Notes: generated by a model from the sequence alone, not told the origin. A stretch of 64,000 bases of DNA from Dipteris shenzhenensis (GCA_047967505.1 CM106541.1); one strand, 5' to 3'. Shown: positions 1 to 11,229, counted from the first letter of the stretch. Translations and numbers: made by a program.

Positions 1-429
1 ACCCCTACCCCATGGTGGTGGGAACCCAAAAGTACTGGGAAAGTTGGGATTCCTTGCCGCTGCTGATAGAATAGCATAAATCCTGCTTGAGCTGCATTTT
101 CCTGGCTTGCATATTTGTGCTATACATTTTTGTCAAAGTATCCCATGCCTCCTTTGGCATGCTTGCATCCTAAATATGCACAATCATAAAATCTGAAATA
201 TGATAGACAACCAGTACATAACTTTTTTGGCTCTCTCATGCTAGCCTTTAAATGCCTGCAACTCCTATTGATTGGGAACATTAGGAATAACTGGTTCTTG
301 TTCAGCTCCAGTAATGAACTCCCAACAACCTTTTCCCTTAAGAAAATTCATCATTTTAAACTTCCATGCTTGGAAGTTATTCTTGTCAAGCTTTTCAGTG
401 ACTATCTGTGAAAGAGCATCAAACGCCAT
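1..429 (-). pseudogene. copia gag N-terminus, decayed
   Basis: Translation from the ATG at 429-427 gives a UBN2/DUF4219-type gag start with the motif LDKNNFQAWKFKMMNFLKG followed by WEFITG, matching the family pattern of a tryptophan-containing substrate-like motif and a WExITG motif. In-frame stops follow about 55 codons in and again further on (before ELQAF and HERAKK), while the recognisable residues HERAKKVMYWLS continue after them. The protein would package element RNA. This copy is inactive, and its downstream part is outside the window. Confidence 0.75.
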
Positions 430-961
430 TACAGAACACTACAAAAATATTCTGTCACTGCAAAAAACACAACTTCTGCCTCACAAGGGAAAATCTACAA
501 AACTGACGAAAGTGGTATTTGACCACACAGTCACTTTTTAGTGACAATTTTGCATCAACAGGCAATAAGAATGATTATGTCACTCCTAATATCTCTACTC
601 ATAGGCATACGATGCAATTTTTGCAGCAACTTTTCATCATCCTGTAGAAAAGTGGTCGCACAGCAAGAACAAGGTGCTTTTCTGAGTGCCTACAGAAAAC
701 TTCTGCCACTAAAACAAACCCTGAAATGGCCTCGAATCAAAAATATAATGTCACCTCGGGCTTGCCCTCTCCTGCAACATATACTACCCTCTCACCACAC
801 TGCAAAGGGCATCCCAATCTGAGACAGTGCACTCTTGCACTTTTCGGCTATGCTGCCTGCAAAGATTTGCTCCCAAACTCGAAAAAGGAAAGCAACACTT
901 ATCCTCTTACCAAGACACCGCGAACTTGGTTTGATTTCTTAAGCTCCTTACTATGAACCGA

Positions 962-973
962 GCTCTGATACCA
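962..973 (-). other. copia primer-binding site
   Basis: The minus strand reads TGGTATCAGAGC immediately after the LTR. This is the Met-tRNA primer site of plant Ty1/copia elements, where minus-strand cDNA synthesis starts. Confidence 0.85.
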
Positions 974-1276
974 TGTGAAGAGAGTGGGAGAGATGTAAGA
1001 AGTCTCACTTGTAGCTTTCTCACATACACAATGGGGGAATACACACAAAGGTGGAGGCTGAAAACAGTTTGCCTCTTCTTAGTTATGAAAGCCAAAAGAA
1101 GTCTCTCTTAGTACAAAAGAATAGGTGAACCCTAAATGTGGGTCTCAAACCAAACTCAGCTAACTAAGGTGGCATACTAACTCAGCCACTAACTAGAGTA
1201 CATAAAGATAGCTGTCATCCAGCTATTATTCATGGGTAGTGTACCAACCACATCTGCAACTAACAAGTCGGTGACA
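974..1276 (-). repeat. copia 5' LTR (about 303 bp)
   Basis: Read on the minus strand it begins TGTCACC and ends TCTTCACA, directly abutting the primer-binding site at 962-973. TG...CA ends are as expected for an LTR. The outer boundary is inferred from the TG dinucleotide only, because the partner LTR is not in the window. Confidence 0.75.
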
Positions 1277-1381
1277 TAAATGCACAACGGTCACCCTGGC
1301 ATATCACGAGTGGAGCTCGATATCTCAATAGCCCATTGAAGGGGGAATTGAGCTATGGAAGAAAGATAGTAGGGTCGACCA

Positions 1382-1900
1382 TTGTTGCCAACACGTTGTC
1401 TAGATATACTGCCAATGGCTGAATTTGTGAGAGATCACTTGCAAGTAATATCGGGGATAAAGGATTACATTAAGTTTTGGGAGAGATGTGAAAGTGGAAA
1501 GAATGCATCGTATGAGTCCTACATTAGGCCAATGATAGACTATTGGAAAACCATGATCAATGAGCTCGAACAAGAAAACATCTCTAAGGTAGGAGTGTAC
1601 AGAGAGTTTTGGCCAAGAACACAATCGCCTGATGAAGAGGATGATATAGATGCTTGCATTAATGAGTTCCAAGGCTATGAGGAATGAAATGATCACTATT
1701 GTGGGCCTCTGAAAGTTAAGCCAAGGGAAGATTTTAGACCAATGGTGGATGTTAAGCAAGGTGACTTCATCTTGGTGAGGCCATCAAACCCTCTATACCC
1801 CATATGGCTTGAGGTTGCCATATCAAGTGCCAAGATGGGTGCTTCATCTCCTAACTTCAAGAAATTATTAATATAGTATTGGGAACCGTCAGTTAAGACT
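1382..1900 (+). pseudogene. repeat-family protein fragment, unrecognised
   Basis: An open frame of 101 codons ends with an acidic tail (SPDEEDDIDACINEFQGYEE) at a TGA. The same frame continues past the stop with coding-like residues including VKQGDFILVRPSNPLYPIWL, which resembles the BAH-like or loading-type modules seen next to some plant transposon proteins. I do not recognise the family with certainty. The premature stop and the tandem repeats just downstream suggest a decayed repeat-derived gene. The start codon shown is simply the first in-frame ATG. An internal exon of a longer gene is possible. Confidence 0.4.
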
Positions 1901-1940
1901 TTGTTAGATTGTAAAAGTGAATGATAAGTTAGTGTTCGAG

Positions 1941-2966
1941 GGTGGAGCTCGAGAAGTATTCATTTTTGTTATAAATTTGGCAAACATCTTCTTCCACTCT
2001 TCTAAATGTGTACCAATGAATGGCCATGATGGAACACTAGGGTATAATCATCTTTTCTTATTTCGAATACTATTATGATAAGCGCATACTCGCTTTTTAG
2101 TAAATGTTCACTTCATTTCTATGAACGACATCAAGTAGAATAGAAAAGTACCTAGTCCTTAGATGTGCTTGTAGATAACTACCTGTATCAATTGCTTGCA
2201 ATCCACGTGATATTGGTGTAGATGACAAGCCATGTCAATTGATTGTAAGTCACATCTCCAGCCTACATTGCAAATGTAAAAAGATATGTCACGAAGGTAT
2301 ATAAGAAACGAAGCACACTTGAAATGCTTTCTTATTCGCATGACAAATATTTGTTTTATTGCTAGGTATAATCATATAGCATTGTTCACATCTTATATAT
2401 AACCACACATTGATGTGGATAGAAAGTTGGCATATGGATAGAAAGTTGGCAATATATATAACCATATAATTGTGTGAAAAAAAGATCATCTAGGCACAAA
2501 TTTAACATTATATATAACCACATGTTCGTGTAACTACATGTTCATGTGGGGGCAGAGTTGGCACACTTTCTCTCCAAAACCTATAAGACCAAGGAATGTG
2601 CCATTCCTTGGGATCTTGTATCATGTATTTTGCAAATCGCATAATGTATTTTGCACATTTCATAAGATGTCTTTCTTAAAAGAATATTGTTGTTTTTATT
2701 TTGATGAAAAAGGGCAAAGGAAATCACAAAAATACATGTTTAATGAAAGTGCTTGTACAAAATAATGTTTTTCAATTAGTCGCAATTCCTACAATGAAAA
2801 TATCTAGAAAGAGGTTACACAGATCCAAATAGATAAAAAGGATACCCCGTGAAAGGATACTTAGTGAAGGCACTGAACAACACTAATTTTCACGTTCAAT
2901 CACAAGGTTTTCTTATTTGACCACCACGATATGTGTCTTGCAACTCATAATTTCCCCTTTTCTAAG
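1941..2966 (+). repeat. 1-kb tandem duplication, copy A
   Basis: This unit repeats at 2967-3943 with a period of about 1,028 bp, anchored by GAGAAGTATTCATTTTTG at 1951 and 2979. Copy A holds about 50 extra bases near 2485-2540 relative to copy B. No convincing protein is encoded. Both copies share the same small spurious frames. Confidence 0.9.
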
Positions 2967-3943
2967 GGTGGATGATTCGAGAAGTATTCATTTTTGTTAT
3001 AAATTTGGAGAACATCTTTTTCCACTCTTCTAAATATGTATCGATGAATGGCCATGATGGAACACTAGGGTATAATTGTCCTCTCTTATTTTGGATACTA
3101 TTATGATAAGCACATACTCGCTTTTTAGTAAATGTTCACTTCATTTCTAGGAACAACATCAATTAGAATATAAAAGTACCTGATCTTTAGATATGCTTGT
3201 CAATAAATACATGTATCCATTGCTTGCAATCCACGTGATATTGGTGTAGATGGACAAGCCATGTCAATTGATTATAGTCACATCTCCAGCCTACATTGCG
3301 AATGTAAAAAGATATGTCATGAAGGTATACAAGAAACGAAGCACATCTGAAATGCTTTCTTATTCACAGGACAAATCTTTGTTTTATTGCTATGTATAAT
3401 TACATAGCATCGTTCACATCTTGTATATAACCACACATTGATGTGGATAGAGAGTTGGCATGTGGATAGAAAGTTGGCAATATATATAACGATATAATCA
3501 TGTGAAAACATGATCATGTTCGTGTAACTACACATTCATGTGGGGGGAGAGTTGGCACACTTTCTCTCCAAAAACTATAAGACCAAGGAATGTGCCATTC
3601 CTTGGGATCTTGTATCATGTATTTTGCACATTTCATAAGATGTCTTTCTTAAAAGAATATTGTTGTTTTTATTTTGATGAGGAAGGGGAAAGGAAATAGC
3701 AAAAATACCTATTTAATGAAAGTGCTTGTATAGAATAATGTTTTTCAATTAGTCACAATTCCTGCAATGAAAATATCCAAAAAGAGGTTCCACAGATCTA
3801 GATAGACAAAAAGGATACCCCACAAAAGGATACTTAGTGAAGGCGCTCAATAGCACTAATTTTCACGTTCAATCACAAGTTTTTCTTATTTGACCACGAC
3901 GTATGTCTTGTAGTTCATAATTTCCCCTTTCCTAAGAGTCGCT
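2967..3943 (+). repeat. 1-kb tandem duplication, copy B
   Basis: Diverged second copy of 1941-2966. It runs from GGTGGATGATTCGAG-like sequence to CATAATTTCCCC and differs by scattered substitutions and a short deletion. The divergence indicates an old duplication. Confidence 0.9.
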
Positions 3944-4470
3944 AATATGAGAACGGGCCATCCGACCTGCAACCTATCAGGAAAATTATTTAAGGAACGA
4001 GAGGCAAAAGCACATATTGCACGAACTGTTATAAAGAAGTTGGAGCAGATGAATTCTATGCATTTCCAATAGATGTCATGATCAAGTGATTGTGTGGCCT
4101 AACAAGCTGGTAGCATTTTCGAAAGCAACGCAATCAAAATTCAAACAAGCATCAAGGGAAGAGCCTACGTCCAAGGGATCCTTATGATTTTCCTTGGAAG
4201 TAAACTAAAAAACAAGTGCAGATTGGAGGGGTAAGGAGCAAAATCCAGAAGGCTACGAAATGGGTTGTGGGTGAAGATGCGGTTGGGACTGGTTGCTATA
4301 GTTGGAGGTGCAGCTTTTGGCATATAATCGCGATGTGGGCAATGCTGAATTTGAGCCTTATGCAATTGCGAAAGGTAGTGTATCTAAGAAGGAAACTAGG
4401 CCTAAAGATGAGGAGGGGATAGAAGGGGAAGGGGACAGAAGGGGGTGAAGGTTGCTGAGGCATGGGATAA
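3944..4470. other. no recognisable gene
   Basis: A short coding-like stretch (plus strand, around 4000-4070, residues AKAHIARTVIKKLEQM) is visible but is too short and too interrupted to assign. No RNA gene or LTR boundary was seen. Confidence 0.5.
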
Positions 4471-4475
4471 TATGT

Positions 4476-4545
4476 AGGAAAAGCTTGAGGAGGAGGAGGA
4501 GGAGAAGGAGGAGGAGGGGGAGGAGCAGGGGAGAAGATGAAGATG
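4476..4545. repeat. GGA-rich low-complexity tract
   Basis: Almost pure purine (AGGAGG units) on the plus strand. Proline-, serine- and leucine-rich minus-strand frames across it are artefacts of this composition. Confidence 0.85.
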
Positions 4546-4754
4546 ATGAACAAGTAGTGCACATGTGCATGAGGCATGTGAGATCGAAAAGCAAATGCAC
4601 CTTATAGATCCAAAAGCAAAGGCACCACCCTTTAGTAGGCACGGAACTGAATTTAGGTAAATCAACATTGAAAATAGAGCTCAAGGACTGAAAATAGAGG
4701 GATGAATCAAAACTAAAAATAAAGCTCAAGGACTGAAAATAGAGGGACACCAGG

Positions 4755-5203
4755 AATTAGAAAAAAAGGAAACTCATTTTGGGGCCTTTTAGCTTGGAAG
4801 GAAAATAGCTGTCCACCAATCAAAGGAGGGCCAACGTAACGTTTAAAAAATACAAAAAAGTAAGAAAAACAAATTGTTTTCAAGTTTGCATTCAATGAGG
4901 ATACTTGAGCTACTTTATTATATACTTAAGCCAACCTGTCAAATCGCTTTCTTCAGTACACTTTTTTTGCGGGGCCTTTTTGGCCTTTTCTTGGCCTCTA
5001 GGTGCCCGTTTTTAGTGTTTCAAATGTCATTTCGGGGGATTTGGCCGCTTCAGATGCATCGATGATGTCAGAATTACTGAATTCTACATTGTGAGTCAGT
5101 GGAATCATGTCATATTTTAGTGTTTTAGAGGAAAGAAAAATGAAGAAATTGTGAATTTCTCTTAGGGCCCCAAAATGAGCTCCCTTTTTTCCTAATGCTC
5201 AAG
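4755..5203. mobile_element. MITE-like element bounded by inverted repeats
   Basis: About 30 bp at 4755-4790 (core ACTCATTTTGGGGCC) recur in inverted orientation at 5164-5203 (core GGCCCCAAAATGAG), each preceded by an A-rich run. The enclosed roughly 450 bp encode no transposase, which fits a non-autonomous DNA transposon. A target-site duplication could not be fixed by eye, so boundaries and superfamily are open. A 46-bp direct repeat (AGCTCAAGGACTGAAAATAG) lies just outside at 4676-4745. Confidence 0.45.
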
Positions 5204-5487
5204 GAGAGCTTGGATTCTATGTTTGATGGCACTATGCTACCTCCTTAAACAATGCACTTGGAGCCTGTTAGGTTTACAACCAAATGTTGATTCTAGCACC
5301 TTGCAGCATTCTTCTAAATGTGACATTTTATGAAGTAAAATCCTACACTACATTCTAGTCTATGATGTGGGCAAAATGGCTAGCATCAAAGCTTTACTTG
5401 AGCTAAGTAACCACCTATGTTCACCCATTCCTTGCATCTTCACGTCTTAATTAGCCCAAATCATGTAGACAGGAAGACATACGCACT

Positions 5488-5670
5488 TTGCATGACATGA
5501 TTCTAAGAAGAGGGTCAAGTCTTATGGAAGCTGCCTTAAATTCACTAGAACAACCTCTTTGTCAAGATAGTTCTGCTACCTACGTTTCCATTTTGCATTG
5601 GTGTGGGGTGATAAAGGCTCTATATGAAGGCCAACGTGTTCATGACCATTTAATAAACGAGGTGAATTTT
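5488..5670 (+). pseudogene. PPR-protein N-terminal fragment
   Basis: The frame contains SSATYVSILHWCGVIKALYE followed by GQRVHDHLI, the typical opening of a PLS-type pentatricopeptide-repeat array (S/TY.SLL..C...KAL.EG.RVH.HI). Such proteins bind and edit or process organelle RNAs. Homology fades after about 5670 and no further repeats follow. It is therefore an isolated fragment, possibly the 5' part of the PPR pseudogene at 13930-18836 on the same strand. Confidence 0.5.
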
Positions 5671-5699
5671 ATTCAAAAGGCCTGCCGAAATTAATTTAT

Positions 5700-6555
5700 G
5701 GTTGTATATAGAAGTGAGTGGTTTGACCAGTATATGAAATTTGTTCGATGTGTTGTGTTGTTATGGTATGTGTTTTTTCATATGTGGTCAATTGTGGAAC
5801 CATGAATTGTTGTTGGTTCTTTTATCAATTGCATGAAATTGTATTTTTGCATGAATTTATGAAGTTGTGATGAAATAGAAGAATTGTCACAATGAATATT
5901 GAAGTCTCCTATGATTGTAGTTGGAAAACTATGATTCAATCTGAAAATCATATTTTTAGAGATATTAATGAGTGTTGATTGTGGTGAGGAAGGGTGTTTA
6001 TAAACCTTGTTTTTGTTATGTATTGCTGCATTTATAATTGCACATTATTTTTATAACATGTTGCTATTCTAACTCCATTCATGTATTGCAAAGTTGTGAA
6101 TTTTTCAAGGGAGAGCGAAACATTATTTTGGCAATGAAGCTCTTGGAGGCACAAGATTGTTGCGCTCATTAAGCTTTTGTCAGTAACAATGCCTTCATAG
6201 TGCCTCAAGGGGGTCACTCATCATATGTAACCCTATCACATGAGTTCAACAAAAGGATATTTTTTATTTTTAAAATTTACATAAATAAATATACATAAGG
6301 GACTATTTAAAATAGTTTTAGAAAAAATTTACAGATTTGTATAGAAAAGGGGTACATTTTATTAATGAAAAATTTACACAGATAAGGGATTTTAGAAATA
6401 TGCCTTGAACGCATGTGGTATAGAGGGTTTATACATAGTGACCCCCCTGAGCATAGTACGAAGATAATGTTCTAGTATTTAAAGATTGCAATGTCATTTG
6501 TGTGGGTTTGTTTATAGAGTGATTTATTTGTTTTGGAATCCATTTTCGTAGGAGA
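5700..6555. other. AT-rich intergenic, nothing recognised
   Basis: No coding, RNA or repeat signature was identified beyond A/T-rich runs. Confidence 0.5.
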
Positions 6556-7724
6556 CCAAATGGATTCACACCATCTATACTCAATCCAAGTCTTAAGCTC
6601 CTAGGTTCTTCCTTGAAGCTTGGCCCTATGTCTTCAATATTCTTCTACACAGGAGTGTCTACGGGAGTTCTTCACTTGCCATCGGTTGATCGATGGAAAG
6701 AATGCCATGACATGAGCTCTGCAATGGATTTGCACTTAAACATATGTTGGATGTGAGGGATTATGGAAAAATGTCACAGAACCTTACGAGGTACATTCAA
6801 AGTTTTGAAATCTGCTCTATATCTTGCCTCTCCATAAGTAGGACACTCTCTTATATCCTTATGTGGTCCACGAAATAGAACGCAATTGTGACCATATAAG
6901 TAGGACACTCTCTTGTATCCTTATGTAGTCACATGTTGCCTTGCCATATCTATTGAGGTCAGTAATTTATTCTCCCTTGGAAGTATTTTACACAATAGCT
7001 TGCACATGAAGACCATAAAAGAGGAAAAGGATTCAAGTAATTGACCCACTAGCATAATTCACCATGTTGGCAAAATAGACTTTAAAGCTAACTTAAGTAA
7101 TGCATTCAAACTTGCGTTGCTCCATCCATAGATGGTCTACAAGTTTAGTAACTTAAGGGAGGCACGTAGAACAGAGAATATACACCCTTCAAATAGTGGA
7201 GTCGATGCTGCGATAAAAAGATCGTCCTACTCCATGCTATCATCCCTCCCTTCGGATTGATGGACATATAAATCCCACACCATATCATCAAACACCTCCT
7301 TCTCCATGGCCTCATGAGGTAATGGCAGAGGGCTACTATTCCCTTCGCTCCATGCATTAATAATGGTCCCTTCTGAAGATCCCACCTCATATCGCCGACA
7401 CTTCGCCTCCTCACGACGAGCATAGAACAACATATGCGGGTGTGGTACTGTATCCTATATCAAATTAAAACGGGATCATAACTTAAACACATGAATACCC
7501 ATAAGTATCTCGATCAACCTCAACTCTTTAACACTTACCATATTTACGGCCACATCCCATTCTCTATACTTTGAGATGTGATTGAGTGTAATTCTGTATG
7601 CACGATATATGTTTCCTCGACATCGATCACACATACATTTGATTTTTTACTCCAACCATATCCTGCGATGGTAGACACGGAGGGATTCATCCTCACTGGA
7701 GTTACTTGTTGAAGATGAAGACAT
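6556..7724 (-). pseudogene. TNP2-type CACTA transposase, 5' part
   Basis: Starts at the ATG at 7724-7722 (MSSSSTSNSSEDESLR) and matches the transposase at 24906-28520. It has a first exon rich in Ser and acidic residues with a CDRCRGNIYRA motif, a GT-AG intron, then VPHPHM, the acidic FDDMVWDLYVHQ segment, a zinc-ribbon region with NCVLFRGPHKD, and the Transposase_21 motifs CKSIAELMSWHS, EEPRSLRLGL and DGVNPFG. It ends abruptly at about 6556. In-frame stops occur, for example in the first exon after RRIWLE. A 36-bp tandem duplication (AAGAGAGTGTCCTACTTAT, 6845-6925) disrupts the ribbon. Dead, but it preserves a segment lost in the complete copy. Confidence 0.8.
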
Positions 7725-7785
7725 GTTACAAATAAACAACCCAAAAAATTTGCTCCTACATGAGTCGTAAACGTTAAAAACTCTA

Positions 7786-8450
7786 TGGTGAGTCTAGAGG
7801 CGCATCTGTACTGTGGTGCGCATCTATAGGTGTACCTAAAACATACTATAGATGCATTGATAGATGTGCATTTAGATGCACTTTTAGACTTGCAAACTGC
7901 GAGCTAATTTTTGAACCTACTTTTAGCGCTCTTGCTTTTCTTCACATACTCTTAATGTCGCGTGGTTTGCTTTGCTATTCACAGACACAGCTTCAGGCAT
8001 CCACACTTATCTCCAAACACCCACACTCATCTCCAAGCTTACACAATCATTCTCAAGCACACAAGAGAAGAGGGTGAATGAGGAAGAGAAGAAAGAGAAG
8101 CAATGGGTGAACAAAGAAGAGAAGAAAGAGAAGCAACTTTGAAGAAGGACAAGAAACTTCCATACCTCTATCCAAGGTAAGTTTCTTGACGGTTGATCTT
8201 CTTTGGAAGTTGCTCTCTTTAAATTCATCCTTTGTCGTATATAGGGAATGAATGTTTTTTGTACTAGTGTTATTTTAATGTGTCAAGCGCATGTGCTTTT
8301 TAGGTTCTAAAAAAAGTGTGTCTATCGGAGTGTGTCTATAGACACGTCTAACAGCACGTTTATAGACGCATCTGTATTTGGAAACAAACAGTCGTGCCTA
8401 TAGATGCGCTGTTAAACGTGGATATAGATGCATTTCGATAGTCTTAGATT
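7786..8450. repeat. internal motif array of CACTA fragment
   Basis: Two clusters (about 7786-7900 and 8315-8445) of TAGACGC-like units, many seen as TAGATGC (C to T at CpG). They lie between the two divergently transcribed transposon genes, as in the complete copy. They are probably binding sites for the element's own TNPA-like protein or promoter elements. Confidence 0.7.
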
Positions 8451-8527
8451 TCTTCGTTTTCCTTCCCTTTCCCTCCTCCTTGCACTTCCAAGAAAAGGAT
8501 TGCATATTAAATGATGGAAATAAGTGA

Positions 8528-9330
8528 CTGCATGAATGAAAAAAGTTCTCTCTTATCTCCTCTCTTTCCTTCTCTTTTTCTCTTTTCTCATCTCTTTCCT
8601 TCTCTCTTTTTCTCTCTTTCCCTCCTCTCTTTTCTCCTCTCTTTCCTTCTCTCTTTTTCTCTCTTTTTCCTTCTCTCTTTTATCCTCTCTTTCCTTCTCT
8701 TTTCGTGGTTATTTTCTTCTCTTATCTTCTCTCTTTTTCTCTCTTTTTTTCATCTATATTTTTCTCCTTTCTCCTCTCTTTCTTTTTCTCTTTTACTCTC
8801 TCTCGTTTCCTTCTCTCTTTCCTTCTCTTTTCATAATAATTTTCCTCTCTTATCTCCTCTTTTTTTCTCCTCTCTTTTCTTCTCCTCTATTTTCCTCTCT
8901 TTTCTCCTCTCTTTCCTTCTCTTTTTCTCTCTTCTATCCCCACTTTTTCTCTCTTTTTTTCCTCTCTTTTCCTCACCTTTCTCCTCTCTTTTATCCCCAC
9001 TTTTTCTCTTTTTTTCTCCTCTCTTTTTCTCTCTTTTTCTCTTTTTTTCCTGTCTTTTCTTCTCCTTTCTCCTCTCTTTCCTTCTCTCTTTCTCTCTCTA
9101 TTATCCTCATCTTTTCTCTCTTTTTCCTACTCTCTTTTATTCTCTCTTTCCTTCTCTTTTCATGGTAATTTTCCTCTCTTATCTTCTCTCTTTTTCTTTC
9201 TTTTTTTTCTCTCTTTTTTGCTTTCTTTCTTTCTCTCTTTTTCTCTCTTTTATCCCCACTTTTTCTCTCTTTTTTCTTCTTTTTTTCAATTCATTAGTAA
9301 TCTTCTTTTTTTCTTTTCTTCAGTTCATCA
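8528..9330. repeat. 800-bp polypyrimidine (CTCTTTTC)n tract
   Basis: The plus strand is nearly pure T/C in imperfect CTCTTTTTCTC units. It directly precedes the 3' splice site of the TNPA-like gene. In the complete copy the matching region is only about 60 bp, so the tract appears to be an expansion of the intron's polypyrimidine run. Long Ser/Phe/Leu frames across it are not genes. Confidence 0.9.
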
Positions 9331-9339
9331 TCTGGCCAG

Positions 9340-10788
9340 GAAGCTCTTTAGCCTCACCTGATCTTCAAGAGACGATCTTTCGAGAGTTATATAACCTTTT
9401 GAGGCACCCTCCCAGTCCTGCGGAGCTATACGGCTACATGACAGGTACTTTAAACTCCCCAAGAGTCGGCAGAACAGACTTCAAACCACCCCAATCCCAC
9501 ACCAACTAAGATTACCCCAATGGAGTCGAGATAACCCAACTGGCTATAGATCCGGGCCCCTTCCCCCATGCCGTCAGGAGGCTCTTCTGAATCACAGAGT
9601 CGTCGACGTATTCTCATATAGTTGAGACTTGATTCTCTAACTACGAGTGATCAACGTAGTCCCGTGCAGTCGAAAGTCACTTCTCTAACTACGAGTGGCC
9701 AGCGTACTAGCTCGACATGCCACGGTAGTGTATGTAGTAGTAGGGAGAGCGGTGGGGAATGCATGGCACAGTGCTTTGGGAGGGGTAGTGATCGGGATAG
9801 GGATGATTCAGATGATGTAGACATGCCAGAGGGTGATGGTATGATCTACTATGACATCGCTCATATAGGAGGCATCTTCATGGAGTCACTCATATGATCT
9901 ACTATGACATCACTCATATAGGAGGCATCTTCATATAGGATGCACGTGGGAAGGCCATCGTGGCCTTCATACAGTTAATAATTGCAAACAACTAACAGAG
10001 ATTGTTTTATTTACTACAAAGACCATCTAAAAAGGTTGGCTGATGAGATCCTTGCTGCTGTTCACTTTAAGTATCCTAATCCCCCCAATGTTCAATTCAC
10101 AGATAAATGGTCCAAGTCAAAGATTGTTACGATACTTAGCAATAAAAGATCTTCACTTAAGAGGCAGGCACTAGCGGAGATTTCTAAGCTTGAAGGAGAA
10201 CAACCACCAAGGGGCTTGCCCCACACCGCTCACAAGCTTGAGTGAAAGAAAGCAATGAAAATAGCAAGAGTGCGAACCCCAATCTACAGCACGTGGAGAC
10301 ACAAAGGATCCAAATGGTGCAATATGAAAGCGTGCATTTCGGAGCAGGGGGTGTTGAATCATGGGCGGCCCAATTTGTAACTATCGATCTCAAATTATAT
10401 TATTTATGTAGTTTATTAAGAGGTTGTTTCTTTGTACTACCCCCTCCGCAAAATGTGTCATCTTGCAGCTTGACATGGTGGGCACATACTCTATGTCTGT
10501 CGAGACAGCCCACCACTACCACCATCGCAGAGGAGATACATGGAGACACTTCTATGATGATGGGTTGATTATTAGAGTAGTGTATCCAGGCTATTGCAAC
10601 TCCCCCCAGGTATTTGAAAGTAATTAAATAATGTCAATATTATAAGTAAAGATTTGATTTTTCATACATTGATACATATTGTCTCTCGTTTACAGGGCCC
10701 TACAGAAGAAGATGAGAAAGAAGATGAGAAAGAAGGAGGCACAGAAGGGGGCGAAGAAGGAAGCGAGGATGTGGAGAACTTAGATTAG
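9340..10788 (+). pseudogene. TNPA-like CACTA DNA-binding protein
   Basis: Homologous along its length to the minus-strand gene at 22571-23986. An exon follows a TTTCTTCAG acceptor and contains SPDLQETIFRELYNLLRHPP and AELYGYMTGTLN. Then come GECMAQCFG, GDGMIYYDI, the conserved core YKDHLKRLADEILA and FTDKWSKSKIVTILSNKRSS, and QPPRGLPHTAH. Introns fit GT-AG at 10377-10468 and 10610-10695, with exons 10469-10609 (HHYHHRRGDTWRHFYDDG) and 10696-10788 (acidic tail). The conserved core resembles plant Transposase_24/PTTA proteins. Several stops and a 40-bp duplication (TATGATCTACTATGACATC, about 9840-9925) break it. It probably bound the motif arrays; that role is inference from En/Spm TNPA. Confidence 0.75.
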
Positions 10789-11229
10789 TCGTAGAAGTAG
10801 TACTAGCTACTCCTTTTTGTACTTAAAGCCACTGGCTTAGCTTCGTACCTCTCTTGTTTATACACTCCTCTTATTTTTTGTACTTAAAGCCACAAGATGT
10901 GGCTTGGCTTTGTGTTATATGTAGATACAAGCACTTTTTGAACTATGAATTGATATACACTCTTTTTATTTTTTTGGCTTTTAATTTTCTTGTGCAATTT
11001 TCTATCAATTAATGTCTTGTGAACTACATGTTTTGGAATTATAATGTTTTATTCAGAATTGTAATCGTCAACTATCGACGTGCTTGCAAGAGTGCTAATT
11101 AAAATGCGGTTGGCTGTAAGAATTGAATTGTACAATGTGGAAATGGGATTCTTGTAACCATATATCTTACACAACATATACAGCATTCTATTCAAGCACA
11201 CAAATTTCTGCTTTTGTTTACAAAAAATA

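Larger units (their letters stand above)
1..1276 (-). mobile_element. Ty1/copia retrotransposon, 5' end (truncated by window edge)
   Basis: On the minus strand this reads LTR, primer-binding site, untranslated leader (about 430-961), then the start of gag running off the left edge. The primer site TGGTATCAGAGC is the classic plant copia site complementary to initiator Met-tRNA. The rest of the element, including pol and the other LTR, lies outside the window, so no target-site duplication can be tested. Stops in gag show the copy is dead. Confidence 0.85.

Noticed and set aside
4296-4750. Proline-rich and leucine-rich minus-strand frames
   Set aside because: They translate the GGA-rich tract in several frames, with no family signature.
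6032-6217. Short minus-strand frame between repeats
   Set aside because: No conserved residues. Length expected by chance in this composition.
8511-9509. Long Ser/Phe/Leu-rich frames resembling a membrane protein
   Set aside because: They result from the TTTCTC repeat. No start context or conserved residue, and two frames stay open at once.
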